Assembly: GCF_001659605.2 (NCBI RefSeq)
Contig: NC_035174.2
Coordinates: 6,016,389 to 6,080,388, forward strand
DNA: 64,000 bases
Source: Manihot esculenta
Lineage: Eukaryota; Streptophyta; Magnoliopsida; Malpighiales; Euphorbiaceae
Reading direction: 5' to 3'
Shown one piece after another: positions 34,470 through 46,883 of this stretch (position 1 is the stretch's first letter; each line of letters opens with the position of its first letter). A program made the position numbers and the translations under genes. The notes beneath the pieces were generated by a model. That model made no database searches. It had not been told where the DNA came from and saw only the letters and a program-made list of their open reading frames with translations.

Positions 34470-35593
34470 TTTACACTTAGGGATGTAAATGGATAGGGTA
34501 CCTGCAAAATTGAGAGTATCCAAATTCGAATCCGATTATATATACAATTACCAAACTCGTTTAATATTTTAATTTTATTATCCGAACCCGTTCCAAATCC
34601 GTTTAACAATACCCGCACAATACCCGAACCGATTTTTTAAATTCAATAAACTAACAAATAAACTTCTTAACATTTGCACAACCCAGCAGTGAAAGGAGAA
34701 ATGTTCAATGACAAGAACTAGCAACTCAGCAACAACCCAGCAAATAATAATTTATAACCATTAATTGTTCATAAATTCTAAAAATCAACAGTATTACATT
34801 AATCAAATATAATCAATTTAATGACAAAAATTACCAAATAAACTATCTAACAATAGAAAGAAAAATGTTCAATGACAAGAAACAGCAAACCCAGCAAACC
34901 CAGCAACCCAGCAGTAGAAGGAGTAGAAGGAGAGGGAAGAGTTGTCTCCCACTTACCAGTCGGAGATGCCGCCGCTGGAGAGATAGTAGAGATATCGCTG
35001 ACCGGGGAGAGAGAAGATTTATCGTCGACTGGGAAGAGAAAGGAGACGTCGCCGGTGCCGACTGCCGGCACTCGTCAGTGAAGTGGGGGGAGAGGCCTTG
35101 ACTGGGAAGTGGGAGATGTCGCCGACGGGAGAGAGAGAAGGAGATATCGCACTGTGGAGAGAGAAGATTTATCGGAGAGAGAAAGGAGACGTAGCCAGTG
35201 CCGACTGGGCTGCCGGCAGTCGTCAGTGAAGTGGGGGAGAGGCATCGACGAAGAGAGGAAAAGGACACGAGGGAGAGAGGCGCGAGAGGAAAGGAATGCG
35301 AGAGGCGTCGAAGAAGAGAGGAAAGGGACGCAAGGGAGAGAGGCGCCGACGGAGAGAGGAAAGAGTAAAATGAAAAAGGAAATTAGGGTTAGTTTGTTAA
35401 TATAGGTAATCGGGTTCGGGTAACGGGTATCCGATTACCTAATTCCGAACCCTACCCGAATCCGAAACGGATAAAATTTTTTAAATCCGAATCCGCTCAA
35501 ATCCATTTTGTAAAAATCCAAATCCGTCCTAATAGGGTTTGGGCGGATCGGGTACCCGTAAAAACCCGCCCGCCTGACATCCCTATTTACACT
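34470..35593 (+). mobile_element. Non-autonomous hAT transposon, 1108 bp, perfect 8-bp target duplication
   Basis: The element spans 34478-35585. TTTACACT is present at 34470-34477 and 35586-35593. The left end reads TAGGGATGTAAATGG and the right end ACATCCCTA, so 9 bp are perfectly inverted. Subterminal regions are full of CCGAACCC/GGGTAACGGG-type motifs, as in other hAT elements of the TAGGGATG class. The interior is GC-richer than the surroundings and contains a 150-bp-offset internal duplication (34989 and 35141). Its short ORFs on both strands show no transposase motif. Intact duplications point to a recent insertion. Confidence 0.92.
34989..35243 (+). repeat. Internal tandem duplication in the hAT element
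   Basis: GAGATATCGC...GGAGAGAGAAGATTTATCG begins at 34989 and again at 35141. Both copies continue to CAGTGAAGTGGGGG and GAGAGGC. The region is G/A-rich and stop-poor, which explains the overlapping ORFs seen there. Confidence 0.7.
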
Positions 35594-36562
35594 AACAGTT
35601 CTTGCTACAAATTGCCGAGCTATACGCAAAACATGTGGAGCCATATAGTGTTTGAGCATCCTGCCACGTTTGAGACAATGGCCTTAGATCCTGAGAAGAA
35701 GCAGGAGATTATTGAAGATCTTGTTACTTTTAGCAACAGCAAGAATTTCTATGCCAGAATTGGTAAGGCATGGAAAAGAGGGTATCTCCTTTATGGTCCT
35801 CCAGGGACTGGCAAGTCTACTATGATTGCTGCAATGGCTAACTTGTTGAACTATGATGTTTATGATCTGGAGCTTACGGCGGTGAAGGATAATGCAGAGC
35901 TAAGGAAGCTTTTGATAGGAACTACCAGTAAATCGATCATAGTGATTGAAGATATAGACTGCTCTCTTGATCTTACTGGTCAGAGGAAGACGAAAGCAGA
36001 GAAATCATTAGATGGTGAGAAGTCGGAGACTCGTAAAGAGCTTAAAGAAGAGGCAAGCAGCAAGGTTACACTTTCAGGGTTGTTGAATTTCATTGATGGG
36101 TTATGGTCAACTTGTGCAGGTGAGAGACTAATTGTCTTCACTACCAATTATGTGGAGAAGCTCGATCCTGCTCTGATAAGAAGGGGGAGAATGGATAAAC
36201 ACATTGAACTTTCTTATTGCAGTTTTGAAGCATTCAAGGTGCTTGCATGGAATTACTTGAAACTCGAACAACATCCTACGTTCAAGACAATTCAAGGGCT
36301 AATGAAGGAAACCAAGATCACACCTGCTGATGTTGCAGAGAACCTTATGCCCAAGTCCCCACTTGAAAATGCAGAGAATTGCCTATCAAACTTGATTCAA
36401 GCTCTCGAGGACATAAAGGCAGCAGCAGCTGACGAGAAAGCAGAGAAAGAAGCAATTAGAAGAAAAGCAAAGGATGAAGCAACAGCTAATAAGATAGCAG
36501 ATTACCCTGTCAGCGCAGAAGTTGCTCGGCCACGGGAAAATGGAGAAGCAGAAAGACCATAG

Positions 36563-37408
36563 AGAACCAGCATTACCATTAAATTCTTGTATTAAATTAA
36601 ATAGCCCACAAAAATTTTCTGGAACAAGGGTGAAGTAATTATTATCACGTACAAGTTCCAAAAAAATATCTGTTAGCAACAAGTCCATTTAGGACAACCA
36701 TTGAATGGATCTCTTCTGTCTCAAACAAGTCCATTAGAACTCAAACTAACACGAGCGCACGCATCATATTACATACAATTGGAAAACACAAACAGCATAA
36801 CAAGTTGCACACGCTCATCTTCAGCTTAACAAGAGTGCTAAGCTCGCATCATAGTCTCAGCATTACAAAACCAGAGAATGGTTGCAATAGAATATAGGAA
36901 GAATGGTCAACTTACGAATGAAACATGAGTCACCATTTGAGGGAGGACGATCCATTACATAAACATTTCATGTCCGGTCAATTTATCCGCAGCCAGCCAA
37001 TGCCAAATGATCATGGGGCAGATTGTTGTTATCATGAAGGAATAAACTACGGGGCTTGAACATCTAAAAGCCAAGTTTTCAGTTACAATATCAGTTAAGG
37101 TTATTGTACATTGATAGGATAAGATAACAAAATCCCAATGAATTCTAATTCACCCCTTGTAGGTTTCTATGAATGTAGGCATACTAAAAAATGACTACCT
37201 AATCTACATACTCTCGGCATCAAGCTGCTCCCTGCAGCAAATCCTGAATGATTGGATCAGGCTGTTTAACTTACACCATGGAAGAACTTTGACTGTAGTT
37301 TCTTCCACAGGCTTATCACAAAATTTATATATATCTTTTTTCCTACTATCGTACATCAAGCTTCCCCAGAGAAAATGGCAAACCATGTTTTCCAGCAGAG
37401 AGGTTAAC
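36563..37408. other. Convergent gap between the AAA-ATPase locus and DDR4
   Basis: Should hold the 3'UTR of both. Moderately AT-rich, no ORF of interest. Confidence 0.45.
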
Positions 37409-40400
37409 TTAAAAATTCTCTCTATCTTCATCTTTCATTATTGTGTTTGGACCATCATCAAAACCAGAGCCTGGAGCAAGTTCATTTAGATCAAGGAAAC
37501 GCCTGTTTCTTACACCCTCAACTTCATCTGGGCTAGGGCTATTTGATTTCTCTGGTGGTTGATTTTGCTCTTTCCCATGTGCCTCGGTGTAACCTTTAAC
37601 AGGCTGATCAACTTTCATATCTTGTTCTTCATCCTCATTGTTATCAGAATCTTGACTTCCAGCTGAATACTCAGCATTCTCACTAGCATCCAAATATTCA
37701 TCGGATGGATTTGATTTTTCAGGTTTCCTTGATTCTGTATCTGATTCTGACAGCTCATATTGCCGGTAATTAACCCGGTTTCGAGTAGCCCTCTTACTGC
37801 GTCTCAAACCTGATTGGAGCTCGTCAACAGACCTTAATTTAGTTTCCCTCCGTGTTCGGCCTGGCAGTCTCTTAAATTTTTGGGGCTCATCACTGTCCTC
37901 GCTGATACTTGATGAATCCTCTTCTTCTTCCTCCTCTTCCTCTTCTTCACCATTTTCTTCATCATATCGATACTCCTCATCCCCTTCCGAGCTACTTGAC
38001 AGCTTCCTCCTCTGTTTACGTTTCCTCAAGTATTCTTCATCATATACGGCTTCTCCAACTATGTCATCATCACTGTCAAAGTCTGCTTCATTATCAGAAA
38101 CTGCTTCAACAAACTCTTTTGCTGAATACCGTTGAGGCCGCTGCCTTCGCCTATTGCTGCAAGCAATTATGCAACAGTAAGCTCAAGTGCAATTTCAAGG
38201 CAATGCAAGCAGCTATGGAACAAATCCTACCTTCGGTCCAACAATTCAGGTTTATGATCTTCATCAATATCATCATAACTGGGGGAATTCGGGTTTGTCA
38301 AACTGAAGGTGCCATGTTCAGGTACGTGTGAAGGACCACTCCATTTACCATTTGTTGAAGCTTCAGGTTTCATAATATCTTCTCTTCTGTGAATATGCTC
38401 TGGGGATGGCGGTTTTTGCCTTTCAAAATGGTTAATAATGCAAAGGATTTAATAAAATAATGATGCAAGTTGGTCCAAATGTAAACATAAGTTCCTCTCA
38501 GAGGGAAAAAGGGAGTATACGACAAGCAATTTGAGGAAAACAAAATAAAATTCATACTTGGTTATTTTAATAGCCTCATTGATTGACCGGTCATAATCAT
38601 CTGCAAAAACATTTGGCATCCATGTTCAGAGTTCATTTATATATCAATTTATTGAATAGTTTATCATCAGTATAAAATTTTGTTGCTCTTTGAAAATAAA
38701 GCTCAACTCTTGCTTCTGTATTCAGTAATATTGATTTTATCTTACCAAAAGTATAAGTAACAGGCTTTCTGTCACGAAGTGATCGTCCTAGTGAGAGTCC
38801 ATCCACACTCAAGAAGTTATCAAGAAGTAGAGCCTGTCTATGTTGCTTTTTCAGCAACCTTTCTTTCCTCTGAGTAGTCATGGAAAAGCAAACAAGATGA
38901 CTCATTACAGGAAAGCAAAGATTGAAGTCAGATATAATTAAAAAATATAACTCAAGTCGAGAAAGGGACATCTTTCTCTTTCTTGGTCAACATTCAATCA
39001 AGTAAAAATTTCAGTAAAAAATGCAATTTTAATACCTTGTGAACCTTCTCAATCTCAGGAAGCATGTCATTCTTTAGCTTCTTCCCTAACGAAGCCTCTG
39101 TCCTATTTTTACTTGTAAAAAGCTTCTCCTGCAGCATCAGATGGACAAGGCCAAATGAGTAAATGCATCAACTAAACAGCAACAGATGAAGAATATTGAA
39201 ATATCATGCCAGCAGGCAGCAGCAACATCTTTGCCAACATGCAGAGAAAAATGTCCTAAACACACTCATGTGCAGCATAACTAGTTGGCAAAAATAAAAC
39301 GGTATAAAATTTTTCAGCGCATTCCATCAACACTAGTGCTATTGCACAAGCAGAAAGACAGAATCAATGCTAGTGCATATATATTTTCCGTCAACTGTAC
39401 ACATTATAGAATTAACACCTAAAAAAAGCCTTTATTCAGCACAATGGAATACAAAGAACCCAGGGCAATAGAAAACTATAAATAACATGGAACAAAAAAC
39501 TAGCATGCATATAAAACCAAAACTTATTCAGTAGAGAAAGAAATTATTAGGGAGAAAAGAAAATCTAGCTTAAGATCAAAGTCCCAGTGGATAATAGGAT
39601 AACCTTATCTCAAGTAGACATTTATTCACAAAATTATTCCAGACGTCTTAATATGAGTCTCTAATCCAGGTTGCACCTGCAAACCCTAACAATTAACTTG
39701 CCATATTCTGTTCTACATATCACAAATGTCTATTCCCACTTAAATATTTATGTGTACATCTACATCCAAGTATGCTGCATCTACATGAAACCTTTTCTAT
39801 CTCAAATTATTTCCTCCTGAAAACTCGATAGCAGTTGATTAAATCTTCCAGGAAAAAAGAACACTTGGCATATGTTTCCTAAGCTGCCTAGAATTATAAA
39901 ACCCAACACAAACTAATCTCACATAACACATTAAGTATCCATCATTTTTTTTTTCAATAGTAATCCCTTCTCCATCAAATCAGTATCTCACAATATTATA
40001 TCCAGAATTTGATTTGCCCCTTTTTCAGAGATGAAAGGGACAGTTGACATGGAAGGTAATGTACCCACCAAGATTAATGCAAAATCACAAAGGTTTTTAT
40101 ACATCTAGGCACATCAAAACCTTGCAAATTGCCATCTAGGAACACAAAAACAAGCTTCGTTTCAAATGAAATGACGGATATAGTCTCAGAGTCACATTCG
40201 TTCTACAATATAAAATAACAAAACATGGAAGGAGATCTTCAAGGCAAAAAAATTTAAAACCAACATCTAGTTTTGATGTATAAAAAGGAACCAAAAAAAA
40301 AAAAGGAATGCATGGGAATTCAAAGATAGAAGGTGTACATAGAAGGTCATCTAAGTAACTTACAGAAACATCTTGAAATTCATCAAAATTAGTGGCAACT

Positions 40401-43400
40401 GTTTCCCACTGGTATGTTGCATTGGGAAGGACCTGGGAACCTTTTGCCTTTGCCTTCTTCACCTCAACTTTTCTTATTTCCCGGTATAATCGATGACCAA
40501 TTATTGGATCGTCCTCATACCTACACCAAAAAATATATATATATATATTGCAGAATTTCATATCCATACTATATGACATTGAAAACTCTATACTAAACCA
40601 AGATCTCAAGTCTTGCATATACAAAGTTGATCTTTTACATCATTAGATAGCATAATAAGAACTGAGACTGTAAATTTTATGCTTTTGAAGAATCTACATT
40701 ACCAGTAATTAATTCCTTGTGAATCACCCCCGACACGTTCTTTACGAAATACAGAAAGTTGAATACCATGTTTAATGGAGTTGTCAATATAATTCCGAAT
40801 ATCTTCTTGCTGCAAATATCACTCAGATTCAATTCCTTTGCTAATATATCAATAAAATGAGGTATAAGAAAAGGTTTTCATGAAGTTGCCTATATTAGAA
40901 TTAGATTCAAAATTATTGACTGAGAAGATATTCAGAATATCGGTTTGAGCTAAATCAAAACTGTATAGGGGAGACATTACTACAAACTAGAGAAAATATC
41001 CAATTGTAATTGAAATTGTGGAACGCCCTAGATGCAAAAGGAAATGCAGAGTTACTAATACGACAAATAACAATTAAACTTTAATCCCAAACTAGTTGGG
41101 TTTAGTTATTCGCCATTCAGCTCTAATTGAGACCAGTGCAAGTCTACAACTAGAAGAATTCAAATTAGTTGTACTAGGAGTAAAATAGTAAATCAGGAAA
41201 TAATTGCTATAACAAACCAAAAATGACTGCTGGGTAGTCACAATAATCAAGAAAGAAAAAGTAGAAGGTGTTGCATAAACAAAAACAGCCAGCTGCTTCT
41301 ACAACTAGTGCCCTGTTTGGGAAATTATTTAGAAGGAAAGGAAAATAAAGAGTAGAAGATAAAAAATATATACATATTTCTCCCTCTTTTTTTTAATCTT
41401 TAAACTGTTTGGATAGAAGGAAAATAAATGAGATAGAAACGAAAATAAAGTTATTTTCCATGTTTGGAGAGGGAAGAAAGTAAAGAGAGGAAAGAAAATT
41501 ATGGTTTACAATTTTACCCTAAACATTTTTAAAGAAGAAATGACTTTAAAGGTATTTTTCTACTTGCCATTCCAAAATTTGTTATTCTCTCCCTAAATTG
41601 GAAAGAAGAAAATAATATTTATTTCCATCCCTTTATTTTCGCTCCCTTTCCAAACAGGGGAAAATTCTAATCCTCCTTTAATTTCCTCAAGTTATTTTTC
41701 CTTTCCCTCCATTTTACACACATCCAAACAAAGGTTAGAAGAATGGAAATTAGTCGAACTAGGAGAAAATTAGGAAATAATTGCTAGAAGCCAGAAAAGA
41801 CTGCTGCCATGTCATAAAACTAAGAATAAAAAGTTGAAGAAGATGTTGCTCAAACAATAAACAGCCAGCCAGCTGCTTCTACAATGTGCATGTAAGCATA
41901 ACCATACAAAAACATTCAAGAACTGATAGGATATCTCGTAAATTGAATGCTTGTGCCAAGACTACAAGGTCATATGTGCCCCAAAAATGAGAAATTATAT
42001 ATTGGAACATTGAAATGGACCAGTCCTTTAAATATAAGAGTGGCACAACTGAGTGAAGCAATTACAAATAAATACACCAGTTAAGACCTGTTTGACTTAA
42101 TTTGAAGGGACAAGAAAACAAGATATACCAATGCACTTAGGGTTTGTGTGCTGCGAAACCATAAGATCAATAACTGAAGGAAAACATCTTAGATACAATC
42201 AAATCTTACAAGGAGATTCATTTATCAGCACAGCTAATTTGGAACCAAGCTCCAATTAGGTTAACTTCTTCTAAATATACCAACTCCATTATGGACAGTG
42301 CAATATTTGGTCCATGAATCATTACATAATGCTCGTTTACACTTTGATAACATTCACTAGGCAGTTCAATATAAAAAGACTAAAAAAAGAAAAAGAAAAA
42401 TGAGGGCAACAAGCAATTATTTCAAACAAGAAACATTAGAACATCCAACAACGATACCTCAACACGAATGTCGCATAGCGCTTTCAAGATCACCACACGG
42501 ATGCCCGGATCAAGAGTTTTATACACTTCAATCTCAACCCTGAGAATATAAAGTTACATGAAAATTCAGGAACATAGAACGTCTGAAATTGCTGTTGAGA
42601 AAAATCTCATCTCTTATATGTTAACTAGGGGTCATTAAAATTTGTTTTTAAGATAACTTTTCAAAATACTGTTTGTAGTGAGGTCTGAAGAGTGCTTTTT
42701 TTGGGAAAGAGAAGGGACAAAAAGAAGAGGATTGTTCTAAGATGCAAAACTGCTCACCCATGTGAAGCAACTATGGGAAGTTCCCCATCTGCAACCTGCA
42801 ACGATATGCCAAACTCATCTTAGAAGTTACAAGCTGTAAGAGGTAGGTATCACTATTGGTAAACATCAGTTAAAATAAGTATAGTGATTGGGTTACCCAG
42901 TGCCACCAGTCTCTTAATTTTCTGCACAAAACAGTTATCCAAGTATCTCGTGTTAGGGCAATTCGGGTAATAGGAGGAATTGCCTGTAAAAAGGATAGAC
43001 CAAAAGCAATAAGTATGGTAGTTACATTAGGATAAAGTATTTCTATTGATCATGAATTAACCATCAAGCAGAAAATGCATGAATGTGCAGGTTGCACTCG
43101 ATAACTATATTTACAAAAAAAAAAAAAAAAAAAAAGAGAGAATAATTTATCTGATTAGCTGCTAATTTTCAGCATAACAATCAAGACTCAACTCAAACTA
43201 CAGATGCAAAGTAGATCTTTTTTAGCAACATGAAAAGTCCATCCTAAGTCACAAAGAAGGAAATCCAAGAAAGTTAAAACAAAAAAAAGCATTAGCAAGT
43301 ATAAAAAGAAAGTTTATAAATCATCTTCCATGTGCAGTTTCTTCCAGGTTTCTTACCCATCTCGAGACCAAATTATATCAATCTAATTTTCAAACAACTC

Positions 43401-43976
43401 AAATTAAACAACTATTTTCTGGTGTGTATATTCTACAAATGGCATAGGATTTAACATTGCATGTGAAGTTATTAACAACAAACAGACCTAATCTAACAGC
43501 CTATGCACCAGTGAAGAATAGCCTACATCAGATAACGAAATCTAGATGTTCATCTATACCCAGCACTTCAATCATAGTCTGCAATATTGGCTCATAAAGT
43601 CTTATCCAAATGCAGCAAGCTGTCAAAGACTGACCATTCTTCAGCATATATCTAGGCATGCAACCACCAGCATATCAAATTTTGCAACTAGGAGTGGGCC
43701 AATAAAACAGGTAGCAGAACTCTGATACCTACCTCAAATGAAACACATATTATTCAACAAAACTGACTACTTCATGACATAATATCACATCACAATGCTC
43801 TGATACTAAATATAAGGAGATCCTAAACAGTGGTGCAGCCACCAATGCCAGTTGCATCTCAGTGATCAGTTGTACAGGCACCAAGCTCCCTCCCTGAATC
43901 AACTACTTCCGTATCAGCCTGTCCTAAGATTTCGTCTTATGTATATGACACAAACAACCTCAAGCAGTAGTGTCTA

Positions 43977-44028
<52 letters not shown>

Positions 44029-45198
44029 TCAACATGCAACTGCCTGTAGTTTGAAGTGTGGCAAGATTCAAAAACAAAGTACTTGAGCATTTCATACCAA
44101 ATTTGACGTGCAAAAAAATTTAATTGTTTTGATATATAATTTCCACAATAATCCTCTTCTTTGCATTTTTTTTCCTTCATGACCTTCAATGCTGCCAACC
44201 AAGCAGCATTAGGTAAAATCGTTTACATGCATGAAGGTTACCCAAATAAAATCAATAACTCCAGCATCAGTCATGTAAAGAGTGATAAACTCTAGCAATA
44301 GTAGGAGATAAAAAGGGCATGTTCATAACTGCATCCCCCAAAACACTTTACATGACAATGATACTACCATCAGCCAGTTCACTAATATAAACCATAATCC
44401 CAATTCCCAAGTCGGTGCATATGATAATCAACTCACTTCCTTTGCACCCAAAAGAAGTATTAAGCTTCTCAGCAGTGTACATTGCTGAAATGCCAACTGA
44501 ACAAATTGCAAACGAGACACAAGAAGTTCGATTAAGTAAAAATAAACTAAAAAAATCAAAGCGCCAACCTTTAGTAAGGGTATATGAATATCTCCCAAAG
44601 TGTCATTTGGTGTAATCAAAGCTGTCTCAAACTCCTCGGCTGAAAACTCAACCTGTATATTCAACAGATGCCTAAATACCTGCAGCATGAAAAGAAATAT
44701 AAAAACACAGTTCCCCAAGACACAAAAAAGGTAGCTTTAGAACCAACAAAGTTCACAACTTTCAGAAGCATTAGAAAAGCTCACATGCAAGAAATTAAGT
44801 ATGGAAGCTAATTCCCACATGGAGCGGAGGCTCCACCTCAGCAACTGTGCTGGCTCGGGTGGCCCAACCAGCGGGGTAATGATCTTACTGCTGGCGCTGC
44901 ATTGCTCTTTCTGCTGCAGAGACTCATCGCATCGCTGCTGTTGCTGCTGGTCCTTCTTGGGTTTCTGCTTCCGCTCGATCGCAGCCTGCTGCTGGGCAGC
45001 CTGAAGCCTCTCGGCGGCGCGAATAGTGCAAGCGCGGGACGGTCGATTGCTCCTGTTGATAGGTGGCGCCGGGGCCGGAGACGGCACCGGTGGTGGAGTT
45101 CCCTCGTCATGAGGGGCGGAGGAGTGGTTTGAAGCAGTGGCGGAGTGCGGGGTGTCGTTTAGGGGGATCGGAGATGAGGAAAGCTGTTCAAGGGACAT
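37409..45198 (-). CDS. DDR4: DDT-domain chromatin protein, DDR4 type (12 exons)
   Basis: Exons: 45198-44785, 44679-44569, 42983-42897, 42795-42758, 42539-42458, 40809-40703, 40520-40364, 39128-39036, 38869-38746, 38600-38558, 38419-38231, 38156-37409; 730 residues, all frames joining. The N-terminus is Pro/Gln-rich. The DDT domain starts near residue 120 (LRWSLRSMWELASILNFLH) and continues through GDIHIPLLK. It is followed by the WHIM-like region (LTRDTWITVLCRKLRDWWHW; INYWYEDDPIIGHRLYREI). The C-terminal half is acidic and basic by turns, with an 11-Glu run and RRSKRATRNRVNYRQYELSE. DDT/WHIM proteins bind ISWI remodellers, so a nuclear role in nucleosome spacing is likely. The name follows similarity recalled to Arabidopsis DDR4 (At1g18950). 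Large introns hold repeats (41.1-41.9 kb and a CT/AT microsatellite). Confidence 0.88.
41151..41884 (+). repeat. MITE-like element flanked by 150-bp direct repeats, in a DDR4 intron
   Basis: Copy A (41151-41304) and copy B (41736-41884) both begin TAGAAGAAT and share ATTAG, ACTAGGAG, GGAAATAATTGCTA and AAACAGCCAG..CAGCTGCTTCTACAA. Between them lies about 430 bp that starts near CCCTGTTTGGGAAAT (41311) and ends near CACATCCAAACAAAGG (41719-41734), imperfect inverted ends typical of MITEs. It also contains inner copies (CTGTTTGGATAGAAGG at 41405; CTTTCCAAACAGGGG at 41646). Which unit moved, and whether the flanks are LTR-like, is unclear. Confidence 0.55.
43981..44028. repeat. Compound (CT)n(AT)n microsatellite in a DDR4 intron
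   Basis: About 14 CT units are followed directly by about 10 AT units. A length-variable marker is likely. Confidence 0.9.
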
Positions 45199-46883
45199 GG
45201 TTGGAGAGATCGAGAGGGTTTATGGAAGCTAATGTGGGATTACATGTAGAGGATTAAGGGTTGCATTGGAGAGAGGGATCAAAGGAAAAACAATTTTTGG
45301 AGCGAGAAAGAGAAAGGAGAAGAAGATTTAGGACCAAAAGTCCAATACATAATTTTTATTCACATACACATACAAAATAATTTGCATATATGTTGTGTTT
45401 GGTTGAGTGGAAAATACGAGACAAGGGGGGGCAAATTGAAGGGAAAAGAATGATAAGCAAGTGAAAGGAGAGAAGAGAGACTGCCTGGGATTTTGTGCAG
45501 GACTTGGATTTTTATTACTTTTTAACCATTTGGGTCTATTGGGTTTTCATCAATTTTACTAGTTTCTTCTTCTCCTATTTAGTTTGTTCTTGGAAATAGC
45601 TGTTCTTAGTGTTGACGGATAATGACTAGTTTGCTTTCCTTTTTGCGGATTTTTCATTCTTGATAACGGGGCATTAGCAATTAATATGATGGTTTCTTTG
45701 CAATTTTCATTACTTAGTTCTTTTTCCTTTCCGGTGGAATTTATTAGTTTTTATGATAAAGCATGAAATACACTATTAAGCCCCAGTGAATTTCCAATGA
45801 AAATAAGTAAATAATTACTTTCATGTCATCAGAGGGACAGCCTTACCAGCACATACTTTTATTCATTGATGGGTAAATAAGAAATTCCATCAATAAGAGT
45901 CATTGATCAAAAGAATTTTTAATGAGCTTTAATGTAATAATTAATTATGAAAGGAATTTTTTATCTGTAAATTTAAATCTAAAAGTTATTTAGCTAAAAT
46001 ATCAGTTATTCAAATGCGTACACAAAGAGTTCTAAGGAAGGAAAAAAGCCAGAAGTCGAACTCGGGATTATTCGAGTGACTACTATGCCGAGCCACAATA
46101 CTAAAGAGAATTAGTCGAGCTCCACCACTGGTTTAATCCAATCGAGGCAAATATCCACATGGTGGATTTTTATTTTAGTCCAAAGTGAAAGAGCCCAGGA
46201 AACTTGCTTCGCTAATGTTTTGGGCCTCATGGACCCGTTGTTTGTTAACTTCCGCAAACGGTGCCGCATCTGGGGACTGCCGAGAATAGACAGGGTAAAG
46301 GAAACATTTCCCTTTGATTCACATACAAAGGAAATGGCAAGAAAGTTTTTCCTGTGCTCATGAAAGACAAGAAAAGTAGGAAACTTGAACTTTCCATCGT
46401 TTCAACATGAAATCTCTTGATTTACCATGAAATCAAATTTCATAAACGATTAGTACATTGCTCATAAGATAAACTGTACATAGTCTTCTTTTTGAGAATC
46501 CACTGATATGCACCTAAAAAAGATTAACGACAACATTGATGAAAACAGGGGAAACTTTTCCCTTGTCTCCAAAAATTGTTTTCATGCGTGGATTCTCCTA
46601 ATTTGCAGAGGAATCAACATTTCATAAACCATTTGAGAAATTTCCCAAAGATAAAATCATATGAAAATATTTAGGATCCACTGCACGATACCAAGTATTT
46701 CTCAGATGAAAATGGAAGATCAATATGCGTAATTGCAGATGTGCACGGCTCTCAATTGAATGCTACGGGTCCCAACTCACAAAGGGACAACTGAAAGAGC
46801 CAATTCTATTAGTCTGGGGTTGATGACACTTCTATTGAAAGGAATACAGAGGCCTTTATAATGCATAAATCTGCTGTTATATG
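45199..46883. other. Intergenic between DDR4 and HIPL
   Basis: 45199-45500 is likely the DDR4 5'UTR and promoter (purine-rich). 46600-46883 is likely HIPL 3'UTR. Between them is AT-rich sequence without a supported gene. Confidence 0.45.

Larger units (their letters stand above)
33982..36562 (+). pseudogene. AAA-ATPase (BCS1/HSR4/AATP1-like) broken by a deletion and a hAT insertion
   Basis: Normally an intronless gene of about 500 residues. 33982-34165 encodes the N-terminus (MTQMWATMGSTIASFMFLWA, membrane anchor) through HEYTGD. A deletion then shifts the frame to a stop at 34186. The next frame (about 34175-34477) continues the family sequence to RNRQRKLYT. The hAT element 34478-35585 interrupts it. 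Coding resumes at 35586 with SHIVFEHPATFETMALDP and runs to the stop at 36562. Walker A GPPGTGKST (near 35796), Walker B IIVIEDIDCSLD (near 35936) and the arginine region RRGRMDKHIELSY are intact. Relatives sit in ER or mitochondrial membranes and several are stress-induced. As read, this allele cannot make the full protein. The 3' segment alone could give a product if transcribed. Confidence 0.9.

Noticed and set aside
34843..35405. ORFs on both strands inside the hAT element
   Set aside because: GA-rich duplicated DNA lacks stops in several frames; no transposase motif is visible.
46020..46140. tRNA gene candidate (AGTCGAACTCGGG)
   Set aside because: No matching A box or foldable cloverleaf arms could be drawn around it.
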